NCBI RefSeq assembly: GCF_023702225.1
Contig: NZ_JAMQCO010000001.1
Location: forward strand, 1-64,000
Direction: 5' to 3'
Origin: Aureimonas altamirensis
GTDB taxonomy: Bacteria; Pseudomonadota; Alphaproteobacteria; Rhizobiales; Rhizobiaceae
DNA: 64,000 nucleotides
The translations under genes and the position numbers were made by a program. The notes below the pieces were generated by a model. It was not told the origin of the DNA. It searched no databases and saw only the letters and a list, made by a program, of their open reading frames with translations. Positions 1 to 9,176 of this stretch are shown one piece after another (position 1 is the first letter of the stretch; every line of letters starts with the position of its first letter).

Positions 1-188
1 CGGCGGGGCGGTTTCGTCCGCGCTTCCGCCCCCTCGCCCGGCACGGCCGCGCAAGCGCGCCCTGTGCCCGTACGGCAACAGCCTGCCGCAATTACGCCGG
101 AATTCGAACTCGGCAACGCAACTATAAGTTGATCGTCCTATTCTTATCCCTCACGGGGCGCGCATGCCCCTTCCATGGGGGATCTCCG

Positions 189-902
189 ATGAAAAGTCTT
201 CGCCTTGCCGGGGCCGTTCTGGTTTCGCTTGCCGCCCTCGGCAGCGCCCTTCCCGCCGCCGCACAGACCACCCGTTACTACGATCATACCGAGCAGCGCT
301 GGGTGCAGGGCGCGCGCGAAACCCGCGCCATGCCCGCGCCGGACAAGCGCTTCGCGCGCACGCCGGTGCTGATCACCACGCGCGAGAAGGTCGGCACGAT
401 CATCATCGATACCGACCGCAAGTTCCTCTACCACGTCCATGCCGACGGCAAGGCCACCCGCTACGGCGTGGGCGTCGGCAAGGAAGGGTTTTCCTGGGGC
501 GGCGCGATGAGCGTCGGCCGCAAGGCCGAGTGGCCGGGCTGGACGCCCCCTGCCCGCATGCGCGAGCGCGAGCGCGCCAAGGGCCGCATCCTGCCGGCCT
601 ACATGGAGGGCGGGCCCAACAACCCTTTGGGCGCGCGGGCGCTGTACCTGTATCGCGGCGGCAAGGATTCGCTGTTCCGCATCCACGGCACCAACCAGCC
701 CTGGACCATCGGCCAGAACATGTCGTCCGGCTGCATCCGCATGATGAACGAGGATGTCACCCATCTGTACGAGAACGTATCGCCCGGCACCAAGGTGGTG
801 GTGATCGGCCCCGGCGGCGCGGGCCGCGACCGCATCTACACCGAAAACGCCGTGGGCCGGTACAAGCAGCCCGGCTTCCTCGCCAACATCTTCGGCGGCT
901 GA
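189..902 (+). CDS. L,D-transpeptidase (YkuD family), exported
   Basis: The 237-residue product would cross-link peptidoglycan (3-3 links) or attach proteins to it in the periplasm. Residues 1-25 form a signal peptide ending in an Ala-rich cleavage site. The YkuD catalytic domain follows, with His166 in HGTN and the nucleophile Cys182 in the SSGCIRM motif, both as the family requires. An in-frame ATG at 129 would add 20 residues ahead of the signal peptide; the ATG at 189 gives a normal signal peptide, so I prefer it. It is convergent with glcF. Which of the many paralogues this is cannot be told from sequence. Confidence 0.93.
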   Translation: MKSLRLAGAVLVSLAALGSALPAAAQTTRYYDHTEQRWVQGARETRAMPAPDKRFARTPVLITTREKVGTIIIDTDRKFLYHVHADGKATRYGVGVGKEGFSWGGAMSVGRKAEWPGWTPPARMRERERAKGRILPAYMEGGPNNPLGARALYLYRGGKDSLFRIHGTNQPWTIGQNMSSGCIRMMNEDVTHLYENVSPGTKVVVIGPGGAGRDRIYTENAVGRYKQPGFLANIFGG

Positions 903-927
903 CCGCCCGCAGGGAAGGCGGCGGGGG

Positions 928-2268
928 CTACTCCGCCGCCTCCGCCATCGGCTGGCCTGCCAGCTTTTGCGGCCGCGCGCCGCCATAGGCCCAATCCAGC
1001 AATTCCACCGTATGCAGGATCGGGACGCCCGTGCCCGATCCGATCTGCGTCATGCAGCCGATATTTCCGGTTGCTATGAGATCCGGCCCGACGCTTTCGA
1101 TATTGCGCACCTTGCGCTCGCGCAGCCGCGCCGAAATCTCCGGCTGGAGCATGTTGTAGGTGCCGGCCGATCCGCAGCACAGATGCCCCTCGGGCACGTC
1201 GCGCACGGTAAAGCCCGCCCTGGCCAGCAGTTCCTTCGGCGCCCTGGTGATGCGCTGCCCGTGCTGCATGGAACAGGCGGAGTGATAGGCCACCACGGCG
1301 CCGCCGGGGTTGGCCGGGGCCGGCAGGTCCAGCGTCGCCAGAAACTCGGTCACGTCCTTCGCCAGCGCCGAAACGGCCTTGGCCTTGTCGGCATAGGCCG
1401 GGTCCAGCCGCAGCATATGGCCGTAATCCTTGATGGTCGTGCCGCAGCCGGATGTGGTGACGATGATTGCGTCCAGCCCGCCCTCGTCCATCGCACGCGT
1501 CCACGCGTCCACATTGCGGCGGGCGGAGTCCAGCGCCTCTTCCTCGCGCCCCATATGGTGGGTCAGCGAGCCGCAGCAGCCCTCGCCGCGCGGGATCACC
1601 ACCTCGACGCCCAGCCGGTTCAGGAGGCGCGTGGCGGCGCCGTTGATGCCGGGATCCAGCACGGATTGCGCGCAGCCGGACAGCAGCGCCACCCGCTTGC
1701 CATGCGCCGGGCCGGCGGTCGCGCCCTCTGCCCTCATGCCGGGGCCATGGCCGCGCGCGGCGGCCGGCACGGATTGCGGCGCAAGGCGCAGCATGGCGGC
1801 CAGCGGCCGCAGCGGCCCGGCCTTGTCCAGCAAGGGGGCGAAGGGCCGGCCGAGGGCTGCCAGCTTCAGCGCGGCGCGGAAACGCGCCGGATAGGGCAGC
1901 ACCTTGGCCAGCATGGCGCGGATGAGCCTGTCGGGCAGCGGGCGGGTGTAGGTTTCCTCGATATGGGCGCGGGCATGGTCCACCAGATGCATGTAGTTGA
2001 CGCCCGAAGGGCACGTCGTCATGCAGGACAGGCAGGACAGGCATCGGTCGATATGGGTGACGACCTGGGTATCGGCGGGCCGGCCGTTTTCCAGCATGTC
2101 CTTGATGAGGTAGATGCGCCCGCGCGGGCTGTCGAGCTCGTTCCCCAGCGTGACATAGGTGGGGCATGTCGCGGTGCAGAAGCCGCAATGCACGCATTTG
2201 CGGATGATCTCTTCCGAATGCGCGACATCGGGGTCTGCAAGCTGCGCCAGGGGAAAATGTGTCTGCAT
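928..2268 (-). CDS. glcF: glycolate oxidase iron-sulfur subunit GlcF
   Basis: The 446-residue protein is the electron-transfer subunit of the membrane-associated glycolate oxidase (glycolate to glyoxylate). It has two 4Fe-4S clusters near the N-terminus (CVHCGFCTATCP and CLSCLSCMTTCP), then two CCG-type cysteine-rich domains, including GCCGS and a C-terminal CCGSAG. It begins 4 bases after the glcE stop, so translation is probably coupled. The open frame continues upstream inside glcE, but the ATG at 2268 gives the expected N-terminus. It is the last gene of glcDEF. Confidence 0.95.
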   Translation of the reverse strand: MQTHFPLAQLADPDVAHSEEIIRKCVHCGFCTATCPTYVTLGNELDSPRGRIYLIKDMLENGRPADTQVVTHIDRCLSCLSCMTTCPSGVNYMHLVDHARAHIEETYTRPLPDRLIRAMLAKVLPYPARFRAALKLAALGRPFAPLLDKAGPLRPLAAMLRLAPQSVPAAARGHGPGMRAEGATAGPAHGKRVALLSGCAQSVLDPGINGAATRLLNRLGVEVVIPRGEGCCGSLTHHMGREEEALDSARRNVDAWTRAMDEGGLDAIIVTTSGCGTTIKDYGHMLRLDPAYADKAKAVSALAKDVTEFLATLDLPAPANPGGAVVAYHSACSMQHGQRITRAPKELLARAGFTVRDVPEGHLCCGSAGTYNMLQPEISARLRERKVRNIESVGPDLIATGNIGCMTQIGSGTGVPILHTVELLDWAYGGARPQKLAGQPMAEAAE

Positions 2269-2272
2269 GGCG

Positions 2273-3490
2273 TCAGCCCATCCTGCCGGGGTTGAGAATT
2301 CCTTGCGGGTCGAACTGGGCGCGCAGCCGTTGCGACAGTGCCGCAAGCGCCGGCGGCTGCGGCTGGAAGACGGGGGTGGACAGGCGCTCGTCCAGCCCGG
2401 CCCGCACCAGCGTCGCGTGGCCGCCGCCATGCTGCGCGACCACGGCGCGGATACGCTCCGCCTCCACCCCATGCTCGAGCCGCAGGAAGATCAGCCCGCA
2501 CTGCCAGTCGTAGAGCGCGTCGGCCGCCATGTGCATGCGCAGCGCCATGACGATCTCCGGCCCGCGCGTCGGCGTGACGGACAGCCGCCACACCGCGCGG
2601 TGGTCGGGCCCGGCAAAGGGCGCGACGTCGCGCACCTGCCGCCACAGCAGCCGGGATTCGTCCCGCTCCAGCCGCTCCACCGGACCGACGCGCTCCATCG
2701 CCGCGGCCAGATGTCCGGCCCGCGCGGCGACGGACGGGCCGAAGCCCTCCAGCCGCACCAATGTCGCCGCCTGTTTGCCGAAGCGCCCGTCCAGCACGCC
2801 GGCCGCGACGCCGTAGGGCAGATGCGCCGCGCCGGATGCCTCGGCGGACGAGCCCATGGCCGCCGACAGAGCGCCCGCGGCCTCGTCGTCCTGCAGGTTG
2901 CGCAGGACCAGCGTCGTCTCGGTTTCCGCGTCCGGCATCACCTTGATGGTGATGTCGGTCAGGATGGACAGCGTGCCCCAGGCCCCCGTCATGCCCTTCG
3001 ACAAATCGTAGCCCGTCACGTTCTTCACCACCCGCCCGCCGGCGCGGTAGATCTCGCCCCGGCCGGAAACGGCGGCTATCCCCAGTATATGGTCGCGTGC
3101 CGCGCCCTGCTTGATGCGGCGCGGGCCCGACAGGTTGCACGAGATGGCGCCGCCGAGCGTGCCCTGCCCCGCCGGCTGGCCGAGAAGCGGCCCGTAATCG
3201 ATGGGCTCGAACTCCAGTCGCTGCCCCCGCGCCTGCAGCGCGGCCTCGATCTCGGCCATGGGCGTGCCGGCACGGGCCGACAGCACCAGCTCTTCCGGCT
3301 CGTAGAGGGTGATGCCGGAAAGCCCGGCCGTGGACAGCGTGGCCGCCGCCTGCACCGGCTTGCCGATGGCGGCCTTGCTGCCCGTGCCTTCGACCGCCAG
3401 CGGCGCAGAGTCGGCCAGCGCGGCCTGCACGGCATCGCGCACGCCTTCTGCCGTGTCGGGACGGATGATCCTGCTTTGGGTGTTCGGCAT
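2273..3490 (-). CDS. glcE: glycolate oxidase FAD-binding subunit GlcE
   Basis: The 405-residue protein is the second flavin-type subunit of glycolate oxidase. An FAD_binding_4 (PCMH-fold) domain fills the first half, with the characteristic GTLGGAISCNLSGPRR stretch and the nearby NVTGYDLSKG motif. The C-terminal half is the diverged GlcE-type domain. It starts 8 bases after the glcD stop and ends 4 bases before glcF, in the usual glcD-glcE-glcF order. An upstream ATG at 3628 lies inside glcD and encodes a non-homologous extension, so it was rejected. Confidence 0.94.
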   Translation of the reverse strand: MPNTQSRIIRPDTAEGVRDAVQAALADSAPLAVEGTGSKAAIGKPVQAAATLSTAGLSGITLYEPEELVLSARAGTPMAEIEAALQARGQRLEFEPIDYGPLLGQPAGQGTLGGAISCNLSGPRRIKQGAARDHILGIAAVSGRGEIYRAGGRVVKNVTGYDLSKGMTGAWGTLSILTDITIKVMPDAETETTLVLRNLQDDEAAGALSAAMGSSAEASGAAHLPYGVAAGVLDGRFGKQAATLVRLEGFGPSVAARAGHLAAAMERVGPVERLERDESRLLWRQVRDVAPFAGPDHRAVWRLSVTPTRGPEIVMALRMHMAADALYDWQCGLIFLRLEHGVEAERIRAVVAQHGGGHATLVRAGLDERLSTPVFQPQPPALAALSQRLRAQFDPQGILNPGRMG

Positions 3491-3498
3491 GGTCTTCG

Positions 3499-4992
3499 TC
3501 AAAATCTCGGCAGGTCCGGAAAGGGCACCTGGCCCCGGTGCACATGCATGCGGCCCAGTTCGGCGCAGCGGTGCAGCACCGGAAACACCTTGCCGGGGTT
3601 GAGGAGATGCTTGTCGTCGAAGGCGCATTTGACGCGCTGCTGGTGGCGCAGATCATCCTCGCCGAACATTTCGGGCATCAGGTCGCGCTTTTCGATGCCC
3701 ACGCCATGCTCTCCCGTCAGGACGCCGCCCACCTCCACGCAAAGGCGCAGGATGTCGGCGCCGAAATCCTCGGCGCGCTGCAGCTCGTCGTCCTTCGATG
3801 CGTCGTACAGGATCAGCGGGTGCAGGTTGCCGTCGCCGGCATGGAACACGTTGGCGACGCGCAGCCGGTATTTTTCCGAAAGCGCCTTCATGCCGGCCAG
3901 CACGCGCGGCAGTTCCTTGCGCGGAATGGTGCCATCCATGCACAGATAGTCGGGCGAGATGCGCCCGACGGCTGGGAAGGCCGCCTTGCGCCCGGCCCAG
4001 AAGGCCGCGCGCTCTTCCGCCGATTGCGACACGCGCGCCGTGGTGGCCCCGTTGGCGCGGGCGATGGCCTCCACCTCCTGCAGAAGGTGGGTGCATTCCG
4101 CCTCGGGGCCGTCCAGCTCCACGATCAGCAGCGCCTCGACGTCCAGCGGGTAGCCGGCATGGACGAAATCTTCCGCCGCGTGGATGGCCGGCCTGTCCAT
4201 CATCTCCATGCCGCCGGGGATGATGCCCTTGGCGATGATCGCGGCCACGGCGGCGCCCGCCTCCTCGCTGGTCGGAAAGCCGATCAGCACGGCGCGCGCC
4301 GTCTCGGGCGCCTGCAAAATCCGCACGGTGACTTCCGTCACTACGCCCAAAAGGCCCTCGGAGCCCGTCATCAGGCCGATCAGGTCGTAGCCTTCGCTGT
4401 CGAGATGCTTGCCGCCGAGGCGGATGACCTCGCCCTCGATGGTCACGAACTCGACGCCGAGCAGGTTGTTGGCGGTGAGCCCGTATTTCAGGCAATGCAC
4501 GCCGCCCGAATTCTCGGCCACGTTGCCGCCGATGGAACAGGCGATCTGCGAGGACGGGTCCGGCGCGTAGTAGAAGCCGGCATGCTCCACCGCGCGCGTG
4601 ATGCCGAGGTTGGTGACGCCCGGCTGCACGACGGCGCAGCGATTGTCGAAATCCACTTCCAGGATGCGGTTGAACCGCGACAGAACCAGCAGCACGCCGT
4701 CTTCCAGCGGCAGCGCCCCGCCCGACAGCGAGGTGCCGGAGCCGCGCGGCACCACCTTGATGCCCTCGGCGTGGCAATATTTCAGCACCGCGGCCACCTG
4801 CTCTACAGTCTCCGGCAGCACCACGACCAGCGGAAGCTGGCGATAGGCGGTCAGCGCGTCCGTCTCGAAAACGCGCATCTCGTTGGTCGCGTCGACGACG
4901 CCCTCGCCGGGCACGATGGCGCGCAATGCGGCCACGATGGCCTCCCGTCGCGACAGAACCTCCCGGTCCGGCTTCGGCATGGCTATGGTCAT
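3499..4992 (-). CDS. glcD: glycolate oxidase catalytic subunit GlcD
   Basis: The 497-residue FAD enzyme would oxidise glycolate (or D-lactate) to glyoxylate. The N-terminal FAD_binding_4 domain contains PRGSGTSLSGGA, SSQIACSIGGNVAENSGG and a GSEGLLGVVTE motif. The C-terminal FAD-oxidase domain contains HAGDGNLHP and ends with the GEHGVGIEKRDLMP signature and LNPGKVFP. The ATG at 4992 has a GGGAG-type ribosome site 5-9 bases upstream, and the length matches the family. First gene of glcDEF. No GlcC regulator or malate synthase is adjacent, but the glyoxylate-linked aceA lies at 45 kb. Confidence 0.95.
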   Translation of the reverse strand: MTIAMPKPDREVLSRREAIVAALRAIVPGEGVVDATNEMRVFETDALTAYRQLPLVVVLPETVEQVAAVLKYCHAEGIKVVPRGSGTSLSGGALPLEDGVLLVLSRFNRILEVDFDNRCAVVQPGVTNLGITRAVEHAGFYYAPDPSSQIACSIGGNVAENSGGVHCLKYGLTANNLLGVEFVTIEGEVIRLGGKHLDSEGYDLIGLMTGSEGLLGVVTEVTVRILQAPETARAVLIGFPTSEEAGAAVAAIIAKGIIPGGMEMMDRPAIHAAEDFVHAGYPLDVEALLIVELDGPEAECTHLLQEVEAIARANGATTARVSQSAEERAAFWAGRKAAFPAVGRISPDYLCMDGTIPRKELPRVLAGMKALSEKYRLRVANVFHAGDGNLHPLILYDASKDDELQRAEDFGADILRLCVEVGGVLTGEHGVGIEKRDLMPEMFGEDDLRHQQRVKCAFDDKHLLNPGKVFPVLHRCAELGRMHVHRGQVPFPDLPRF

Positions 4993-5108
4993 GACGCTCC
5001 CGGCCTCCCATCTCATCACTACCCTGGAATGCAACTAAAGAAAGACCGCGGGCAAGTCCACGCCCGCCCCGGTGCCAAGCATGTGAGGAAGCGCAAGGGA
5101 AAGCAGCC

Positions 5109-5657
5109 ATGAAGACGACACGCAACGGAACGGACATCGAGGTTATCGTCGGCGACATCACGCAACTGGCGGTCGATGCCATTGTCAATGCGGCGAATGA
5201 AAGCCTGCTGGGAGGCGGCGGCGTGGACGGCGCCATCCATCGCGCCGCCGGGCCGGAGCTTCTGGAAGAATGCCGCAGCATCGGCGGCTGCCCCACGGGA
5301 GAGGCCCGCATCACCTTCGGCTACCGCCTGCCGGCCCGCCGCGTCATCCATACCGTGGGGCCGGTGTGGCATGGCGGAGGGCGCGGCGAGCCGCAGCTTC
5401 TGTCCGACGCCTATCGCAACTCCTTCACGCTCGCCCGGCAGAACGGGGTGCGCAGCATCGCGTTTCCGTCCATCTCCACGGGCGTCTACGGCTATCCCAA
5501 AAGCGAAGCCGCCGGGATCGCGGTCCGGGCATGCCTGGACGCGGCCGATGGCGGCGGCTTCACGCGCATCGTGCTGTGCGCGTTTTCCACGGCGGACGCC
5601 GCGATCCTGAGTGCGGCACTGGTGGCAGGAACGGGCGGGGTGGATACCCGTTCCTGA
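5109..5657 (+). CDS. macro-domain protein, O-acetyl-ADP-ribose deacetylase-like
   Basis: The 182-residue protein is almost entirely one macro domain. It has the ADP-ribose-binding sequence [19 protein letters not shown] near residues 26-45, the GEARIT strand, and the [10 protein letters not shown] phosphate loop near 120. Proteins of this type (YmdB) deacetylate O-acetyl-ADP-ribose or remove ADP-ribose from targets. It is divergent from glcD and is followed 31 bases later by a 58-codon gene that may share its transcript. The biological substrate cannot be inferred. Confidence 0.92.
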   Translation: MKTTRNGTDIEVIVGDITQLAVDAIVNAANESLLGGGGVDGAIHRAAGPELLEECRSIGGCPTGEARITFGYRLPARRVIHTVGPVWHGGGRGEPQLLSDAYRNSFTLARQNGVRSIAFPSISTGVYGYPKSEAAGIAVRACLDAADGGGFTRIVLCAFSTADAAILSAALVAGTGGVDTRS

Positions 5658-5688
5658 TCCGAAGGATCAAGTTCCAAGGGAGAGCGTC

Positions 5689-5865
5689 ATGAGCGAGGTC
5701 AATCGCGTAGACCGCGAGATGGAAGAGGAGAACCGTTTCCGCAGCGACAAGGTGGAACGTGAAAAGTCGTCGAAAAAAAGGAATGATCAGGACGCATGTC
5801 TGGACGAAGCCTTAGATGACACTTTTCCGGCATCCGACCCCGTCCCACCCAAGACCATCGAGTGA
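5689..5865 (+). CDS. small acidic/charged hypothetical protein
   Basis: This 58-residue protein is very rich in Glu, Asp, Lys and Arg and has no membrane segment. It ends in DEALDDTFPASDPVPP, a tail I recognise from many short alphaproteobacterial proteins of unknown function. The ATG at 5689 follows a good ribosome site (AAGGGAGAG). It lies 31 bases after the macro-domain gene on the same strand and is followed by a hairpin. Function unknown. Confidence 0.75.
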   Translation: MSEVNRVDREMEEENRFRSDKVEREKSSKKRNDQDACLDEALDDTFPASDPVPPKTIE

Positions 5866-5888
5866 CCCGGCGCAGGCAAGGTCACCGG

Positions 5889-5907
5889 GGCGGGGCAACG
5901 CCCCGCC
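5889..5907. terminator. GC-rich hairpin between convergent genes
   Basis: An 8-bp perfect stem GGCGGGGC/GCCCCGCC with an AAC loop lies between the 58-codon gene (plus) and the SDR gene (minus), which converge here. There is no T tract on either side, so it would be a weak intrinsic or Rho-assisted bidirectional terminator. Confidence 0.4.
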
Positions 5908-5918
5908 ACGATGGATGA

Positions 5919-6716
5919 TCAGTTCTGGACGGCCATCACCGACCCGCCGTCGACGCGCAGATTGGCGCCGTTGATGAAGGAGGCCCGGTCCGACACGAGA
6001 AGCGCGATGGCGGCCGCCACCTCTTCGGGCTTGCCGCGCCGCTTCTGCACGATGCCGGGCCGCTCTTCGTCCAGGAAAGAGCGTACCGCCTCGTCGAACG
6101 AGATGTTCATCTCTTCCGCGCGCTTCTTCATCATGCCGTCCGTCATCGGCGTCTCGATGAAGGCGGGCGCGACCGTGTTGCACAAGACCCCGCTTTCGGC
6201 CTCGCGGTAGGACAGGCCCTTCATGAAGGCTCCCAGCGCGGCCTTGGCCGAGTTGTAGGTGGCTTCCTCCCAATAGGGCTGCACTACGTTCTCCGAGGTT
6301 ATGCACACGAACCGGCCCCATCCGCCCTGGCGCATCTGCGGAATCGCCGCGCGGGCGATGCGGACGGCGGACATGAAATCGATTGCCCAGGCCTCCTGGT
6401 ATTCTTCGTCCGTCACTTCCAGCGGATCGCCCTTGCCCCCGGTGATGCCGGACGTGTGGACGACGATGTCGACCGTGCCGAATGTCTCGATCGTCCGCTG
6501 CACGAGCGCGTTCACGTCATTCTGGCTGGTCACGTCGGCCGCGACGGCCAGGGTGTCGCCGCCAAGGATCGCGGCCGCTTCGTCGACATCCGATTGTTGC
6601 TTGTCGGAAAGGACCAGCTTGACCCCTTCGTCCGCCAGAAGTTTCGCCGTGGCGAAACCGATGCCGCCCGAGCCGCCGGTGATGATGGCGACGCGCCCAT
6701 TGATTCCGAGGTCCAT
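5919..6716 (-). CDS. SDR family NAD(P)-dependent oxidoreductase
   Basis: A 265-residue classical short-chain dehydrogenase. The cofactor motif TGGSGGIG is at residues 13-20, followed by an acidic residue typical of NAD-preferring members (LSDK), a DVTSQND strand, and the catalytic YNSAK near residue 155 preceded by Ser in CITSEN. The C-terminus GANLRVDGGSV is typical of the FabG-like branch. It is divergent from rsmE across about 140 bases. The substrate is unknown; general 3-hydroxy/keto carbon compounds are possible. Confidence 0.9.
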   Translation of the reverse strand: MDLGINGRVAIITGGSGGIGFATAKLLADEGVKLVLSDKQQSDVDEAAAILGGDTLAVAADVTSQNDVNALVQRTIETFGTVDIVVHTSGITGGKGDPLEVTDEEYQEAWAIDFMSAVRIARAAIPQMRQGGWGRFVCITSENVVQPYWEEATYNSAKAALGAFMKGLSYREAESGVLCNTVAPAFIETPMTDGMMKKRAEEMNISFDEAVRSFLDEERPGIVQKRRGKPEEVAAAIALLVSDRASFINGANLRVDGGSVMAVQN

Positions 6717-6858
6717 TGAAGTCCGTCTCCTTGAGGCTCGACCGTGATGGCGGCTGCGTTTGCGATTGAACCGGTTCCAAAGCAGCCCTTATGTGCGCAT
6801 GGAAACGAGACGGGCGGCGATTCGGTTTCTGCCTGCGACAAGTGTTCTGGAGGCCGCC

Positions 6859-7602
6859 ATGCCGGACTATGATTTCAGCGCCCCGCGCCTTCATGTCGAG
6901 GACGCCCTCGCCGAAGGGGCGACGCTGGCCGCGACGCCGGAACAGGCCAACTACCTGATGAACGTCATGCGGCTGGGCGCCGGCGACGCGGTACTGCTGT
7001 TCAACGGGCGCGACGGCGAATGGCTGGCCGGGCTGGCCCCCGTTTCGAAAAAGCGGCTCGATCTGGCCGTGCAGCGGATGACCCGGCCACAGACGCCGGC
7101 GCCCGACCTTCATTATCTCTTCGCGCCACTGAAGAGCGCGCGCCTGGACTACATGGTGCAGAAGGCGGTGGAGATGGGCGCCGGAGTCTTGCAGCCGGTG
7201 ATGACGCAGCATTGCCAGGCGCCGCGCATCAAGCTCGACCGCATGCGCGCCAACGCGGTCGAGGCGGCAGAGCAATGCGGCATCCTGTCCATCGCAGAGT
7301 GCCGCGACATGGTACGGCTGAACCGGCTTCTGGACGGCTGGGACGCCGGCCGGCAGCTCATCTTCTGCGACGAGCGGGCCGTTGAAGCCGCCGTGCTGGA
7401 TATCCTGTCGCCGCTGGCCGGCAGGCCGCTTGCATTGCTGATCGGCCCCGAAGGCGGCTTCTCGGCCGACGAGCGCTCGATGCTGACTGAGCTGCCCTTC
7501 GTAACGGCGATCCCCCTCGGCCCGCGCATCCTGCGCGCCGATACGGCGGCCGTCGCGGCGATGGCCGTGGTCCAGGCGGCAGCGGGCGACTGGCGCGCAT
7601 AA
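6859..7602 (+). CDS. rsmE: 16S rRNA (uracil-1498-N3)-methyltransferase RsmE
   Basis: The 247-residue SPOUT-class enzyme methylates U1498 of 16S rRNA. The N-terminal PUA-like part contains HYLM-like spacing ([12 protein letters not shown]). The C-terminal trefoil-knot part has the SAM-binding [10 protein letters not shown] and [11 protein letters not shown] motifs typical of RsmE. I place the start at the ATG at 6859, which has TGGAGG upstream; an earlier in-frame ATG at 6760 would add 33 non-conserved residues. Followed by gshA, as is common in Rhizobiales. Confidence 0.94.
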   Translation: MPDYDFSAPRLHVEDALAEGATLAATPEQANYLMNVMRLGAGDAVLLFNGRDGEWLAGLAPVSKKRLDLAVQRMTRPQTPAPDLHYLFAPLKSARLDYMVQKAVEMGAGVLQPVMTQHCQAPRIKLDRMRANAVEAAEQCGILSIAECRDMVRLNRLLDGWDAGRQLIFCDERAVEAAVLDILSPLAGRPLALLIGPEGGFSADERSMLTELPFVTAIPLGPRILRADTAAVAAMAVVQAAAGDWRA

Positions 7603-7650
7603 TGCCGACCGGTTGCGATCGGTACTTGCATGAGGGCCGGTCCGGGCAAT

Positions 7651-7681
7651 AGAGCGTTTCCATATGAGTAGGAAACGCTCT
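7651..7681. repeat. 11-bp perfect inverted repeat upstream of gshA
   Basis: AGAGCGTTTCC (7651-7661) is followed after 9 bases by its exact complement GGAAACGCTCT (7671-7681), between rsmE and gshA. There is no T tract, and I see no second copy in the window. It could be a REP-like dispersed palindrome of the kind common in Rhizobiales intergenic DNA, a weak rsmE terminator, or an operator for gshA. Confidence 0.6.
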
Positions 7682-7734
7682 AGACAGCCTGAGTGACTAT
7701 CGACCGCCTGCGGCGGACAGCGGACTGGAAAGCC

Positions 7735-9108
7735 ATGGCGCGCGACACGACCGATTTGACGCCGATCGACAGCGTCGACGACCTGACCCTCTACATGAAG
7801 GGCGGGGAAAAGCCGAAGGCGCAATTCCGCATCGGGACCGAGCACGAGAAATTCGGCTTCTATGCCGATACGCTGGAGCCCGTTCCATATGAAGGGGAGC
7901 GCGGCATAAGGCGCCTACTGGAGGGGATGCGGCAGCTGTCCGGCTGGGAGGCCATCACCGACGACGGTCGCATCATCGGTCTTGCCGGCGCGTCCGGCCA
8001 GGGCGCGATCTCACTGGAGCCGGGCGGCCAGTTCGAGCTTTCCGGCGCGCCGCTGGAAACCATCCACCAGACCTGCCGCGAATCCAATGCCCATCTGTCG
8101 GATGTGCGCAAGGTGGCGAAGGATATCGGCATCGAGTTCCTAGGCATGGGGTCCAGCCCCCTGTGGACGCTGGCACAAACGCCGATCATGCCGAAATCGC
8201 GCTACGACATCATGCGCAACTACATGCCGAAGGTGGGCACGCGCGGTCTGGACATGATGTTCCGCACCTGCACCATCCAGGTCAATCTGGACTTCGCCGA
8301 CGAAGCCGACATGCGCCGCAAGATGCAGATCGGCATGAAACTGCAACCCGTCTCTACCGCGCTCTTCGCCAACTCGCCCTTCACCGAAGGCAAGCCGAAC
8401 GGCCTCGTCTCGTGGCGTTCGGACGTCTGGCGCGATGTGGACAACCAGCGCTCGGGCCTGCTGCCGTTCGTCTTCGAGCCCGGCTTCACCTACCGCGACT
8501 ACGTGGAATGGGCGCTCGACGTGCCCATGTATTTCGTGATGCGCGACGGCGTCTACCACGACGCCACGGACATCACTTTCCGGCAGTTCCTGGACGGAGC
8601 CTTCAAGGGCCGCGTCGCGGACGCGACGCCGAACATGGGGGACTGGACCAACCATCTGTCCACCCTCTTCCCGGATGTAAGGCTGAAGCGTTTCATCGAG
8701 ATGCGCGGGGCCGACGGCGGCCCCTGGCGCCGCATCTGTGCCCTGCCGGCGCTGTGGGTGGGCCTTCTCTACGACGAAGCCGCGATGGCCGAGGCGGAGG
8801 CGCTCTGCGCCGACTGGACCTTCGAGGAAGTCTCGGCAATGCGGGAGGCGGTGCCGGCAACCGGCTTTGCGACGCGCTTCCGCGACGGCAGCGTGCTGGA
8901 ACTGTCGCGCGCGGTGGTGGCCATCGCGCGCAAGGGCCTCAAGGCCCGCGCCCGGATGAACGAGGAAGGCAACGACGAAAGCCACTTCCTTGCGCCGCTG
9001 GAGGAAGTGGTGGCGCGCGGCACCACCTCGGCCGAGGAGCTGGTGCGCCTCTACGAGACGCAGTGGAACCGCTCCATGGCCAAGGTTTTCGCTCATTTGA
9101 CCTATTGA
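7735..9108 (+). CDS. gshA: glutamate--cysteine ligase, plant/alphaproteobacterial type
   Basis: The 457-residue enzyme makes gamma-glutamylcysteine, the first step of glutathione synthesis. It belongs to the GCS2/plant-like class, not the E. coli class, as shown by FRIGTEHEKFGF near residue 40, the GQFELSG strand and PLWTLAQTP. The ATG at 7735 follows GGAAAG; an upstream in-frame ATG at 7693 would add 14 residues. rsmE-gshA adjacency is a recurrent Rhizobiales arrangement. The glutathione S-transferase at 61.7 kb is a possible user of the product. Confidence 0.95.
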   Translation: MARDTTDLTPIDSVDDLTLYMKGGEKPKAQFRIGTEHEKFGFYADTLEPVPYEGERGIRRLLEGMRQLSGWEAITDDGRIIGLAGASGQGAISLEPGGQFELSGAPLETIHQTCRESNAHLSDVRKVAKDIGIEFLGMGSSPLWTLAQTPIMPKSRYDIMRNYMPKVGTRGLDMMFRTCTIQVNLDFADEADMRRKMQIGMKLQPVSTALFANSPFTEGKPNGLVSWRSDVWRDVDNQRSGLLPFVFEPGFTYRDYVEWALDVPMYFVMRDGVYHDATDITFRQFLDGAFKGRVADATPNMGDWTNHLSTLFPDVRLKRFIEMRGADGGPWRRICALPALWVGLLYDEAAMAEAEALCADWTFEEVSAMREAVPATGFATRFRDGSVLELSRAVVAIARKGLKARARMNEEGNDESHFLAPLEEVVARGTTSAEELVRLYETQWNRSMAKVFAHLTY

Positions 9109-9176
9109 ACGCGCTTGCCTCTTGGCAGCGATGACGTTTGGCCCCATGCTTGTCGGCCAATGAGCGGAAAAGGACC

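Noticed and set aside
1-188. possible gene end or promoter region before the L,D-transpeptidase
   Set aside because: No frame with recognisable protein and no hairpin or clear promoter hexamers that I could support.
3538-5112. 524-codon plus-strand frame opposite glcD
   Set aside because: Composition is the mirror of GlcD codons (Arg/Ala/His-rich, no motifs); glcD itself has full family motifs.
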